This document shows, one piece after another, positions 35,274 to 46,382 of a stretch of DNA of 64,000 bases (positions are counted from its first letter, which is position 1; each line of letters begins with the position of its first letter). The notes below the pieces were generated by a model. The model worked only from the letters and a program-made list of their open reading frames with translations. It searched no databases and was not told where the DNA came from. A program made the position numbers and the translations under genes. This DNA comes from Purpureocillium takamizusanense (lineage: Eukaryota > Ascomycota > Sordariomycetes > Hypocreales > Ophiocordycipitaceae): positions 1,798,001 through 1,862,000 of the forward strand of contig NC_063071.1 in NCBI RefSeq assembly GCF_022605165.1. Reading direction: 5' to 3'.

Positions 35274-36320
35274 ATGCCGGCCCTATTGGCCATACCAACA
35301 GTTTCCTTAGGACGCAACCACGCCGGCCATACGCTGGAAGACAGACTTTCTTCGGCTTCTAAATACGGCTACCATGGAGTAGAACTCTGGTACGAGGACC
35401 TCACGGATGTTGCGGCCCGGTTTCGGAATGAAGGTTCCAGCTGTTTCCAAAATCAACTTCAAGCTGCAGACCACATACGCCAGCTATGTTCTTCACTCAG
35501 TCTCAAAATCCTTTGTCTTCAACCTTTTCGAGATTACGAGGGTTTGAGAGATCGAGATCAGCATGTCTGTCGTGTGAACGAATGGAGACAGTGGCTGCGC
35601 ATCGCCCACACCCTAGGGACAGATCTAATTCATGTTCCAAGCAACACCTTGGCTTATGACCAGTTGTCCGAAGACATAAAACTGCACGTGGAAGATATGC
35701 GCGAGATAGCAGACTTGGCAGCTGAACAAAGCCCGCCCATCCGGGTCTCTTATGAGAGCCTTGCCTGGGGGACAAGGGTTAATTTGTGGGAGCAGAGCTG
35801 GGACGTGGTGCAGCAGGCGGGTCGAATAAATTTAGGGCTGTGTCTGGATACATTCAACATCGCGGCAAAGCTTTTTGGCGGTTTAGAGTCGCCGAACGGA
35901 TCCATTGACAAGGCGCAACAAGACCTGCGGTCATCCATGGAGCGCCTTTCGCATAGTGTCGACGCGTCCAAGGTATTTTACGTGCAGGTAGCAGACGCCG
36001 AAAAAATGAGCAGCCCCGTCGCTGTTGGGCATCCTTTCTTTAATGCGGACCAGCCTCCAATGATGACTTGGTCAAGGAACTGTCGACTCTTCTATGGCGA
36101 GCAATCTCGAGGTGCGCATCTTCCGATCTCGAGTATCGCCTCCGCAATATTCGGCGGAATTCGTTATGAGGGTTGGGTCAGCTTGGAGCTGTTTAACAGG
36201 TGTTTGTACTTAGAACATGACAAACTGCCGGAGGAAATGGCGAGAAGGGGGGCCATGTCGTGGGCAAAATTCGTAATAGACTTCGGATTACCTGTCTATA
36301 GCGGCGGCGCGGCTACTTAA
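35274..36320 (+). CDS. 3-dehydroshikimate dehydratase (QutC/qa-4-like, xylose-isomerase-type TIM barrel)
   Basis: Intronless, 348 residues, start MPALLAIPTVSLGRNHAGHT. The fungal dehydratase pattern is present: AASKYGYHGVELWYEDL-like opening (here SASKYGYHGVELWYEDLTD), LKILCLQPFRDYEGL, GTDLIHVPSN, VSYESLAWGTRVN, GLCLDTFNIA, FYVQVADAEK and GWVSLELFNR. The acidic and His residues in these blocks would bind the divalent metal. The enzyme converts 3-dehydroshikimate to protocatechuate, normally in quinate breakdown. Here no quinate genes are near, but an aromatic hydroxylase and methyltransferases are, which points to supply of a phenolic precursor. The stop lies at the border with RIP-mutated repeat DNA, so the last few residues (VYSGGAAT) may derive from the repeat. 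Confidence 0.85.
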   Translation: MPALLAIPTVSLGRNHAGHTLEDRLSSASKYGYHGVELWYEDLTDVAARFRNEGSSCFQNQLQAADHIRQLCSSLSLKILCLQPFRDYEGLRDRDQHVCRVNEWRQWLRIAHTLGTDLIHVPSNTLAYDQLSEDIKLHVEDMREIADLAAEQSPPIRVSYESLAWGTRVNLWEQSWDVVQQAGRINLGLCLDTFNIAAKLFGGLESPNGSIDKAQQDLRSSMERLSHSVDASKVFYVQVADAEKMSSPVAVGHPFFNADQPPMMTWSRNCRLFYGEQSRGAHLPISSIASAIFGGIRYEGWVSLELFNRCLYLEHDKLPEEMARRGAMSWAKFVIDFGLPVYSGGAAT

Positions 36321-36411
36321 GGCCGACTAGCGGCATTATAAGCGATAGTAGCAATAGTAGCGACGGCAGCGATAGCACCTAGTACGTATAGGCGCCTAGA
36401 GGCCCGGCCCG

Positions 36412-36648
36412 GAAAAACGAGTCTCCGATATTATAATATCTAACGAAAACGTATTTTTTAGGCGAATTAAGCCCTACCGGCGCATAAGCGCCGGCGATAT
36501 ATTATAGCGATATAGTTTAATTAAAGTTTAATTAAGATATTAGCGTATATTATAGCGCGCCGGTCTCGTCCTATACTTACGTATTAAAAATAGCTAGCGT
36601 AGTATAGGGGCGGGGCGCGAGCCTAGAAAAAAGTAAAACGGCTTTATA
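36412..36648 (+). repeat. dispersed repeat A, right copy
   Basis: Direct copy of 24201-24447. Looser similarity extends upstream to about 36300 (GCGGC and GCATTATAA.CG motifs shared with about 23960-24060). Confidence 0.7.
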
Positions 36649-38162
36649 ACTAAAGAAAACCGGATTTATAAATAGTAATACTTATAATAAATAGCTATTA
36701 GCTAAGTAGTTATATTTAATTTATACCTTTTATAATAGTTTTATTATAGTCTTTACCTTTATTTCCTTTAATATTTATATTTAGCCTTAATTATTTATTT
36801 AATAGCTTTTTTTTTATTATAAAGTTATCTTTATTATTATTTTATATTATAATATAAAATAGCTTTATAATAACCTTACTAAAAGTAAAATATTACTTAA
36901 AAGAGACCTTAAGTATTACTTAATAGTCTTATAATATAGCTTTAATATTATTAATGCCTAGCTTATAATTAAGTATTAAAGCTATAAATAAAGTAGCTAT
37001 ATAAATTAATATAATAAATAAGTCTATTAAGCTTATAATACCCTTTAATAAGTCTAAGTTAAATTAACTTCTTTATTTAATAATAAGCTTAAATTACCTT
37101 TACTTTCTATTTAACCCTTTTAAGCTTTAATATCTTTAACTATAATATATCCTTTTAAATTAATACTATTAGCGTTATTAATAATAATTAAATTAAGGTC
37201 TTAAAAGTATATACCTCGCTAGTTTACTTAAGGTATTATCCGAATACGGTTATTAGCGACATTTCAGCCCGACGAAAGTCAAAGCCTCGCATCCCTCGCT
37301 GGTTAATCTAACCGATACCTATTGTACTAGAAGCTAGATATGGCCTAAATCGTCGCATTAGGCTATCGCCTCGCTCGTTCGTTATTCGTTCTCGCAATCT
37401 ATCGACCGGGCTCCCTTCTACCTTATTTATTATATCTTAAGGACGGTCACTATCGATAACGAGTAAGCGCGGAATATAGTCCCGTCCGCGGCGGACGTTA
37501 CCGATATACGACTCGACTAAAATAGCCGTACTATAGCGGGTGATATATAGGTCAATAGTAAGCTATACTTCGCCGAGAGCAATCTTTAGCTAGGTATCGT
37601 AGCGAGCGAGGGCGGCCTAAAAAGGAGACGATTAAGGGCACCGCTACTATCATAGCGGAAGCTAAAGTAAAGGTATATACTTACGTTACGCCTAGTAATA
37701 GTGCGACAGCCCCCGACGAGCCTAGCGACGGTATATAAGTAATAGAGGTTTCGTTATAGAACTGTCCTATTAAGCGATAGTAGGTACTATATCGTATATA
37801 GCGAAGCTCTTAGTTACCGCCCCTTAAGTATAGGCACCGGTAGTTAAACTAAGTAGACGATATAGTTCGGACGATCGAGATATAGAGGTAGTTAAGGTAG
37901 AGGGCGTAAACCTATTAGCCCTTAGTTTATTTAAGTATCGATAAAGATAGTATAAGGGCTAACTCTTTATATAGCTTATAGCTATATTCCCCTTTATTTA
38001 CCGTTAATAAAGAATTAATCTACGTTATATACTTTACCTTAAAGACTATAAAAATAAGATAGCTTCTTAATATAAGTATTTATTATTCTATTTCAAAATA
38101 GTAATAATATACCCTCTTTTATATAAGCGATAATCGGTTTAAGCTATATTATTATAATAGCT

Positions 38163-38632
38163 CTATAATAAAGTACTAGGATAGAACGTATATATATAAG
38201 CCTAAGTAAATAATTAGGGTATATATATAACGCTCCTAAACTATAGGGTATTAAAGCCCGTCTAGCTAGCGAACTAAAAGCTTAAACCTATAAGCTTTAG
38301 TCTTATAATATTATTACTCTTACGCTCGTTTAATTATACTATTACTTCTCTTACTTAACTACTAAACTAATATCTAGTAAGTAAGCTATAATAAGCTTAC
38401 TTACTAGATATTAGTTTAGTAATTAAATAATAGAAGTAATAATATAATTATATTCTATAAGGAGCGCTCTATCTTAAATATTAAAGCTTATAAGTTTAAG
38501 CTTTTAGTTTATTAGCTAAACGGACTTTAATACCCTATAGTTTGGGGGCGTTACGTATATACCTTAATTCTTTACTTAGGTCCGTATATATATATTCTAT
38601 CCTAGTACTTTATTATAATTATAACTTATCTC
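38163..38632. repeat. ~470-bp palindrome formed by head-to-head copies of repeat B
   Basis: The arm 38163-38389 is followed, after about eight bases at the centre (near 38392), by its reverse complement to 38632. The centre reads AGTAAGTAAGCT then AAGCTTACTTACT. The left arm has the same orientation as 25700-25935. Arms differ mainly by transitions. This could be two nested or inverted solo LTRs. A DNA hairpin or cruciform is possible. Confidence 0.75.
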
Positions 38633-39250
38633 CCCTATAAAGAGAGTACGCTATACTATAGAGTATTAGCTATAAAGTTAACTAGTATAATACTTTATAT
38701 TTATTTATAGTTTAAGTTATAGCTAAACCTTAATCGCTATAGCTATTATTATCCTTTAGTAATTAATATTATTTAATAATAAGCTTATAATATATATAAA
38801 ATAACTTATGGATATAGCTATTACTAGCTAGTATTATAGTATAAACCCTCCGATAAAAGCGTATATCTTTTATAAGAGGATAATATCTAATAAGTTATAA
38901 CTTAACCCCCCTTATTATTAATTATATATTAATTAAAATACTAGTTATCCTCTACGTTATATAATCCCTTAAGTAGTATTTATAGATATCGGGTAAAGGC
39001 TATTAGCGATCGATATAGCTATTTAGTTAAATAGTTTAAGGAGGCAAGTAAGTAAGTAAGCGAATTATCGAGCTTAGGTTCGATCCTTTTTTATCTCTAT
39101 ATTCGCTTTACTTAAAGGTTAGAGAGGGAAGGTATCGTAGCGAGCTTTTCTATTAGCGTACCTTATAGGTTTAGCGAGCTAATAGTATTGATATACGCTA
39201 GTTCGAGATTAGAACCCGTCGCGACGAGAAGATTAACGGGACATATCCGG

Positions 39251-39827
39251 TCGAGGCAGTCAGACAATGCGCGTAACGAGAACCAATGAAATGCGACCGC
39301 CCCAGGTGCTGAGCCAGCCGCCCCTCCTCTTCCGCTATAGAGATGCCTAGCTCACCCAGGTCGCGCGACTACACCCGCATGGCTCACCCGGCTCACCCAA
39401 GGTCGCGCGATTGGCCGGAGGGCCGGAGCTACTGGCGCATGTGCCACAGAGTCCCCCCCCCCCCCCCAGTGTGAGAGAGGCTTGGACATGTAATAAGGGT
39501 CGATGGGATTGTGTACGAGAACATTATGGCTTGAATGGGCGGCGGCAATGAGCGGGCATTTCCATCGTTTTTTTAAAACCTCGGATTGCTGTGCTACAAG
39601 CCGAACTGTACTTTCGTTCACGAATTTCAGTTATTTTCATCAAGAGAGCCGGCACGCATGCACACAAACACAGACGCAACTTGATCGTCAAATCTCTTTT
39701 CCCATTCAGAGCTCGACCGTCAGGAAGCCATTACGCCTCGAAACTAAACCGTGAAAGTACCATGCCATCCCCTGCGTCCCCTCGACACACTCCTTTTCAA
39801 CCACGCTGCACACCCAGCGGGGCCAAT
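39251..39827. other. border between repeat block and conserved genes
   Basis: No gene seen. It contains a run of 15 C at 39453-39467 and two near-identical CTCACCCAnGGTCGCGCGA motifs (39352-39410). The right part is the 3' flank of RPL4. Confidence 0.5.
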
Positions 39828-41139
39828 TTACTGCTGCTGCTTCTTCTGCGACTCCTTGGCGAACACGGAGGCGTAGGGGTTCAGGCGCAGCATGACCTGC
39901 TTGTTGCGCAGAGGGTTCTTCTTCTGGACGGCGCCGCGGCGGGTAATGGCCTCGCCCTTGGGGGCGTTGAGGGAGCTCTGGATTTCGGAGCTGTTGATGA
40001 GGCGGGTCAGGTCGGCCTGGGAGACGACGTTGGACGGCAGCAGGAAGTCGCGCTTGTGGGCGGAGGCCTCGGTGGTGGAGCCATAGATGTCGTCGAGGGC
40101 CTTGAAGGCGGCCGAGGTCCAGATGACGAAGCGGCCGAGGTGGCCACCGGGGGCGAGCTGGAGCAGGTTCAGGGCGGTGACGGGGCAGGTCTCGACGCCG
40201 GGGATGTTGCGGAAGCCCTTGACGAGCTCCTTGCCGTCAGCCTCGGGGGCGTAGACGACCAGGGGACCGCGGCGCTGGCGGTGGCGGCGGCCACGGAGCT
40301 TGCCCTTGCCGGCGCGGAGCTTCTTGGAGCCCTTGACCTTGGCGAGGTCGTCACCAGCACCGACGGCCTTGAGGAGGCCGAGGGAAGCGGCGGTGCGGCC
40401 CATGGCGCCAGCCTCGAAGAGGGCGGAGTCAACGACGAGGGGAACCTCGGGGATGTTGGAGACCTGGTGGCCGCGGGCCATCAGGAGAGGGGCGGCGGCG
40501 GAGGCAGCCAGGGCGGAGCAGGTAGCGTAGCGCCTAAAGAAAAGAGTCTTGTTAGCATTCCCGCTCCGAGGCTGTGAAACATGACTTCCCGGGGTCGTCG
40601 CTTACTTCTGGCCCTGGTTGACCTTGATGTGCCACTTGCGCCAGATCTTGGTAGGGGCGAACATGCGGCCGGAGCGGCACATGTTACCGAAGGCGGCCTG
40701 ACCGGCACGGTGAGTACCACCACCAGAGACACGGGGGATACGGGCGACAGCGCGACCTGTTGTTTCCAAACGTCAGTTCCGAAGCCCAATCAACCTGTTT
40801 CCAGGAGCAGGGGTGGCGGCGCAGAGAGAGATCGACAGATGTTCGTTTGAGGCAATCGCCCCAAGACCACTCCGCAATCCTCGCTGCCCTCTCCCCCCTC
40901 CGCTCTCCCATCTCATATCGGGGTTTTCACTAACCAGTTCCCCAGGACTCAGCAGAGGTCTGGTGACCGGCCTTCTCGCTCACGGCGTACGGCTGGCGCT
41001 TGTTCTTGGCCATGCCCTTGTGAACCTCCTGGACGATGTCCGGGCGGATAGGGCTGGTGAAGACGGCGGGGATGGCGTGTGTAGCCCCCGTAGGAGCACC
41101 ATCTTTGCCGATGATGGAGACGGTAGGTCGCGAAGCCAT
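39828..41139 (-). CDS. rpl4: 60S ribosomal protein L4 (uL4)
   Basis: Three exons on the minus strand: 41139-40935, 40756-40606, 40533-39828, encoding 353 residues. Introns of 178 and 72 bases have GTTAGT and GTAAGC donors. The protein begins [14 protein letters not shown]. Conserved L4e blocks follow: [50 protein letters not shown], and [20 protein letters not shown]. The C-terminal tail is short and ends in Lys/Gln. It is an essential part of the large subunit, lining the peptide exit tunnel and acting in cytosolic translation. Its position ends the RIP region, as expected for an essential gene beside heterochromatin. Confidence 0.97.
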
Positions 41140-41159
41140 TGTGAAGGTGAGACTTGGAC

Positions 41160-41236
41160 CTAAAAGCAGGTAGGTCAGTGTCGATTCGAATTGCGTCGAG
41201 AGGCAGTCGTCGCTGCGGTGGGCGTGGGATGCTCAC
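41160..41236 (-). other. probable 5'-UTR intron of RPL4
   Basis: On the minus strand GTGAGC at 41236-41231 pairs with a CTGCTTTTAG acceptor at 41160, 20 bases before the RPL4 start. Leader introns are common in fungal ribosomal protein genes. Splicing is inferred. Confidence 0.5.
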
Positions 41237-41739
41237 CTCGGTCGTCGGGCGGCGTCGAAATTTGGTGATGCAGATGGAGGTTGCAGTCTGCGCGGCGATA
41301 AATTTCACCAGGGATTTTTTCCTTGCGAAAGGATTTGGTGGGCGATGACCCTAAGCCAGAGGTACGTACCTTAAGCGAGGTGGGTTTTCAGCACGTGATT
41401 CAAGAGGGGCACCTTGGAAGTTGAGTCGGACGGTGCGAAGACACAGTTAAAATGCAGGAACAGTACTGTGCTCGTGACCAGGCCCACCCCACCAACCACC
41501 CACTCCACGACGACACTCCATGCCATTTGAGGACGTGCTCTGGCTGCGATACTGGGAGGCGGCGGTATGTTCAATGGTCAACAGAGCGCGGCCTGTTGAG
41601 TCTTCTACACAAGAAAAATCCAGGTGAAATCTATCATTTCATTATTTTCCCGTCATATCGTTACGTCGTTAGGTATGCTACATCTTATGCCATATCTTCA
41701 ACGTATCCGTGATTCGGCCGTTTCCAGGTCTGTCCCGAA
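41237..41739. promoter_or_regulatory. RPL4 upstream region
   Basis: About 500 bases between RPL4 and the 3' end of the next minus-strand gene. It carries the RPL4 promoter; no specific element was identified. Confidence 0.4.
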
Positions 41740-44457
41740 CTATTCCCATCGCCGCCATTCTTTCACCAACTTTTCCACCTGCTCTTCCGTCCAAGCGTCG
41801 TTCCTTCTGGACTTCTCAAGCTTCAGAAGTTTTTCGTAAATCTCCGCCTCGACGTCCCGCCTCTCTAGAACCCGATCCTTGAGGTATGCCAGATCCTTTC
41901 GTCGGCAAGCTTTGGCAAAGACTTCCCTCATCCGCTTCGAATACAGCTGGCAAGTCGCCGAGGGCAATTTCTGCGGCTTCATGTAGAAATTTTGTGCCAG
42001 GCTACTCCCTTCATCGATTTTGGGCTGAACCGCGTCAATAAAACAAGCGCTGCAGACAGTCAACTGCGGCAAAAACTGCATCATGTGCCAGTATCCGTCA
42101 ACCACAGGGCTGTCTTCTCGACAGTCCCCACCAATGGTCAGCTGCTGCAGCTCTTTGGCCAGCCGGGCAACATCCGGAGCCTTGTCTTCCACGAAGGCCT
42201 TGTCAGATGTCGTTTCGAGCGCATCAAAATACAGCACAAAGTCCTCCCTCTTTGGCATGAAGTGCAGAGCGCAAAGGTCTCTCGAGGGCTCCGATCTGGG
42301 CTCCAGAGGAACAAAGAGGCCTGTGAGGTTCGGCAGAAGCACCTCGACCGTTCTCGCGCACTCATAACAGGTAGAAAATTCGGGCACCGGATGCTTTGTG
42401 CTTGGATCTATAACGGTGAGCCAGGTGCGTGTTGCCTTGCGGTTGCCAGGGCAAGTCTCGTTGCGAGTGGAGTTCATGACGTTGGCAACTTGATGTAGAA
42501 GTCGCAAGTCGGGAGTCTTGTGCTTCAAAGTCAGAAGCCAGGCGATTCTATACCAAGCAGATGACCCAAAATCGCATGCAATCGCATCGCTCATCGGTCG
42601 CAGCATGGGCTGAAACTGAGTTCGAAACTCGGAGCTGGCAAACACCGTCTCGTAGCACGTCGGACAAATGTTGAAGTTGGTCCGCGGCAAGGTAAGCCAG
42701 TCCACCAGCCCAGCCACGGGCTTTGTCCGCGGACACTCGGGTAGCCCCCCGGATTCTTCATGCTCCTTGCTCTCGGAAAACCGACGATACGACCCCATCC
42801 GTTTGCCGTTCTCAGCGCGCAGGCCATCTTTAACAGGATCAAAAGCAGGCGGCTGCCATGCCGACTCCTTGGGGGTCGTCACAGGCCCTGCCATGTTGAA
42901 GGGATCGACAGGTCGATCCATTATAACTGGGGATGGCTCAGGCATCGATACAACGGGTAGGGGAACCGGCGCAGCTCTATGGTCTGGCGCGATGTCTCGG
43001 TTATCGATGCCAAGGCCGTGAAACGCTAGGTCATCGTCAGGATAGGGCAATGGCAGTTTTGCCTCGGACGGGCGGCTCCTTTCAGATCCTGGAAGCGGGA
43101 AAGTGGCAGATCCGCGCGGTGTCATAGCCACGGCGGTCGCTCCGGCAGCTGCTGTGGCGAATGCCGCTTGGCTCGGCGACGGGAGTGGAAAAGTGCCCGT
43201 TCGGGACGGTGGCCTAATCCTATCACCCTCGTCGCCGTTTCTTTCGGACCTGGTTGCCACGGGAGGGCGGTCCTGTTGGATAATGACGGGTTTCTTCGGT
43301 GTATAAGATGCCTGCGCGTCTTTACCGTTCCCATCACCAGAGCGACTCTGTTCCCGGGGCAAGATTGGCGATCTCTGGGACTTACTACTTTCACCACGGC
43401 TGTAGGATTGTGACGTATCCCTTCTGTCACCGCGACTGGATGAGGTCTCCTTACGGTATCGCGAATCACTCACCCAGTCGTTCGATTGCCTCCTCGATGG
43501 CTTTCTGTTCTCGAAGCTCGTCTCCGATCGCCTGGCTGATGACGTGTCGCGCCCGCTGTTATAGTAGGGCTTATCATCTCTCCTTCGAGCGCTGCCCTCG
43601 TGGTAGCTTTGGCGACTGAACGATCTGCCACTGGAGCTCGATGATTGTCCAAGCCCCCTGTATGTCTTTTCTCGGCCACTAGCCCCGCTTGATACGATAT
43701 CGGGGGACAAAAGTTGATCGCCGTATGGCCGGGTCTGGCGGGGGGAAAAGTAGTCGGGACGACTGGCGCTTGCAGAGGACTTGCTCCGATGATGCTCAGG
43801 TGGTCGGTCCGCACGAAGATCCGTCTCAATGGGCGGCAGGTCCTGCCTACTTCTGCGGCGTTCGGAAACGGGCCTCTCGCTGTTGGTCCTAATGTGACCC
43901 TTACGAAGACCAGAGTCCTGCCGTTGAACGGGCTGAGTGTGTGAGGAACCGTTCACCTCAGGGACGGGGGACTTGGGAGCTCGACTTGGGGCGGTTCTAG
44001 CTTCGGAACCCACCCCGGAAGCTTTTGGAGGGTCGTTGAGAATCACAAAGCGTCGTTCAGGGTTGTACTCGTGCACTTCCATGATGATGGGATTTTGGTC
44101 GATGTCCCCTCGTGACTGCGGCTCCTCGTCAAGGGACTCCCTGGCACTTGACACTCCATGCTCTCGAGCCAATGAGTCGGCCTCATCTTCTACGCTCGGG
44201 GCCGGCGGATAGGAGTGTCTCGAGCGGGGAGCAGAGCTGATTGACCGGGGAATGTGGTCCTCTCTGGCAAGGCCAGGTGAGGGGAACGGTACTGCCTCGG
44301 TCCTTGGCGAGGGCCTGTCGGGCTGTCAGCAAGCTGCGCCGGATCCACGCAGGGAAGAGGAGCACAGAGGGGTGACTGACGGGGCTGTGCTCTTGGCCCG
44401 CGAGGAGGTGAAATACCCCGTCTGCAGGAGGTTTCCAATGTTGAGCGACTCGCTCAT
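41740..44457 (-). CDS. conserved uncharacterised fungal protein with Cys-rich C-terminal domain
   Basis: Two exons on the minus strand, 44457-44381 and 44314-41740, give 883 residues. The 66-base intron (GTCAGT donor, CGACAG acceptor) removes an in-frame TGA and links MSESLNIGNLLQTGYF to the long frame. The N-terminal ~500 residues are disordered, rich in Ser/Arg/Pro with RDR- and SR-like segments. The C-terminal ~330 residues are folded and contain CPTC, CPGN, CYEC and CSAC pairs that could bind zinc, plus a Trp-rich region. I do not recognise a named family. It ends in a charged helix (residues ~830-883). Function unknown; a nuclear or RNA-related role is only a guess from the SR-like part. 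Confidence 0.75.
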
Positions 44458-45908
44458 GCTGCTGTCTGTTGGTCCGCTCGGGGTTTATGCATCGCAATCC
44501 TGGGGAGCAGAAGGCAGGGCAGGGCACGGTGGTCGTGCGGCGATGACCGAATTCTGGTGATGGAGCGTATCTCGCCGGTTGGCAAAGTCGTCGACGAGGT
44601 CGCAGACGTGCCCCGACCGACAGGAGCTAGTGCGGCTGCAACGTCCGAGTGAGCCAGCGAGCGCCGTGAGACAGGTGACGATGTGGCGTCGAAGGAGCTA
44701 TGGCCTGGCGGTGACAGCGAACGAGTTGCTGATGCTCGGCGACGAGACCCGGCAGACAGAATGGAACGCGGAAAGAAGAGGACGGCCGGCCGGCGTAAAA
44801 ACAGAATGAACGTAAGTCTGCGGGAGCAAACCGGGGTCAAGACGGACGGGACGCGGGACGAAGCGAGACGGATGTTCAGTCCAAGATGCAGCCAACCGTG
44901 GGAAGCAATGACGATGGCGGGTGGGCCATGGCCCAGTTAAAGGGCGCCTGCAAGCCACTCGAGAATAGGCTGACAGCCCGCTTCTTGACGTTGGATTCCT
45001 CACTGGAAGAAGCGCAGGAAGCGGGTGACCCCTCCGCGCCGGCCCTGTGAGTGATGGCCGCAGCGGGCGGCTGTCCCCGCTCCGCCCCTAAGGTAGCTGG
45101 AGGCCATGGTTGACAGCGCCACCTCACGTTTGCCGGAGCTAGGCGGTCCTGTCCGCTCCATCTTGTTACCCTGCACTGCACAACCACGTCGCCAAAAACG
45201 AATCCATCAAGTGGGAATGTGCTCTCAACATGGATGCCCTCCCATCGATAGCACCTGCGATCGCCATGCGGCCACTGTCGGTCGTGACGGTCGGTTACAC
45301 TGCATGCAGTCACCACTTTCTACGAGGCGACGGGGCACGTGGCTTCATGCTCCGTAAGCTCTCTCGCACGAGAGTCTTGTCCGAGCTGGACATGTCAGGC
45401 AGAACGAGCTGAGCGTAAGTTGTACGTGGCCATTGCTCACCCAAGGCCACGCGACATCACGCAACACCATGCGATTGAGCCTCAACGATTGAGCCTCAAC
45501 GGCCTGTGCAAAGCCCCCGTCGCAACTCATTCCTCACCAGTTTGCTGTCGTAACACCCATGAAGTCCTTCTCGCCCAAACATTGTCGGGGAATAAAACCG
45601 CAGTGACACGGCGCACTCGGGCAAAGAAAGCCGTTCCTCACGCACCATCGCCACCAAGCTGCTGACCAAGAGGCACACATTGCGTTTTGACAGCGATCAA
45701 GCCGTCCATGTACGAAGCACTGATGGTTCAATTTTGCTGCACATGTCCAAATCGCATGACACAAGGCCGTGACCTCCTCGAATGTCCTGATGCCTGTCCA
45801 CTTTGATCGATCCGCTCAGCCCGATACCATTCCTGCTTATTGAGCACACCCCTAGCATACACGAGTGATACACAAGCGAGGCCGCCAGGACGCAAAGCGC
45901 GTCGCCGC
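44458..45908. other. intergenic spacer
   Basis: About 1.45 kb between two minus-strand genes: the upstream region of the Cys-rich protein gene and the 3' flank of Pga2. Open frames are short and overlap on both strands. No gene or repeat recognised. Confidence 0.5.
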
Positions 45909-46382
45909 TTAGTCCTCCAAAAACTCCTGGATGTCGGCGTCCTCATTCTCCGCGGCCCTCCGCCGTTCCTCCTCCTCGAGGAGGTCCTTGAGCATCTGCC
46001 TTTGCCTCACACGAGCCTTCTGACCCCAGTCGGCACCCGTGCCGTCTCCCTCGTCCTCCTCGGCCTGAACCATGAGCTTCTCCTTGATGCCGCGGAATTC
46101 GTTGGGCGTAATCTCCGCCTCGGCCGCATCCTTTTCGCGCGACCTGGCGTCGTCCTCCTCCATCTTCTTGACGGCGCCCTTGGTGACAAACTTCATGAGG
46201 TGTGGCCGCAGGAGCATGTACCCGCCGACAATGACAATAAGCCGGATCCAACCTTGCGTCGTCAAGCTGGAGAAGCTGTTGGAGATGTTGTTGGTGGCAT
46301 TTTGCCCGTACTCGGCAACGCGCACCGCGAGCTTGCCAAGAGCGTTGAGCTCCGGCTTGTCGGCGCCTGTCTGCTGTGACAT
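45909..46382 (-). CDS. Pga2-type ER/trafficking membrane protein
   Basis: Intronless, 157 residues from the ATG at 46382-46380 (MSQQTGADKPEL). One membrane segment, WIRLIVIVGGYMLLRP, at about residues 45-62 is followed by a long charged, coiled-coil-prone tail with Glu/Arg runs ending DIQEFLED. This matches the fungal Pga2 family (trafficking PGA2), small ER or nuclear-envelope membrane proteins needed for protein transport in yeast. The longer in-frame N-terminal extension up to 46586 has no family support and is taken as leader. Divergent from the EF-Tu gene. Confidence 0.82.
   Translation of the reverse strand: MSQQTGADKPELNALGKLAVRVAEYGQNATNNISNSFSSLTTQGWIRLIVIVGGYMLLRPHLMKFVTKGAVKKMEEDDARSREKDAAEAEITPNEFRGIKEKLMVQAEEDEGDGTGADWGQKARVRQRQMLKDLLEEEERRRAAENEDADIQEFLED

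Larger units (their letters stand above)
36321..39250. repeat. RIP-degraded AT-rich block (right)
   Basis: CpA/TpG-poor DNA starts at the dehydratase stop codon and ends near 39250. It contains repeat A, a GC-richer patch at about 37205-37780, and a large palindrome of repeat B. No open frame of note. Confidence 0.9.

Noticed and set aside
15120..39250. Starship-type giant transposon carrying the metabolic genes as cargo
   Set aside because: No DUF3435 tyrosine recombinase or other captain gene is readable and the boundaries show no matching ends; the evidence is only repeats around genes.
39453..39467. Run of 15 C as a functional element
   Set aside because: Most likely a slippage tract or sequencing-sensitive homopolymer; no context suggests function.
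39588..40577. 328-codon plus-strand frame opposite RPL4
   Set aside because: Antisense shadow of the ribosomal protein exon.
44170..44172. TTG as the start of the Cys-rich protein
   Set aside because: The frame continues upstream and a 66-base intron links it to an ATG at 44457.
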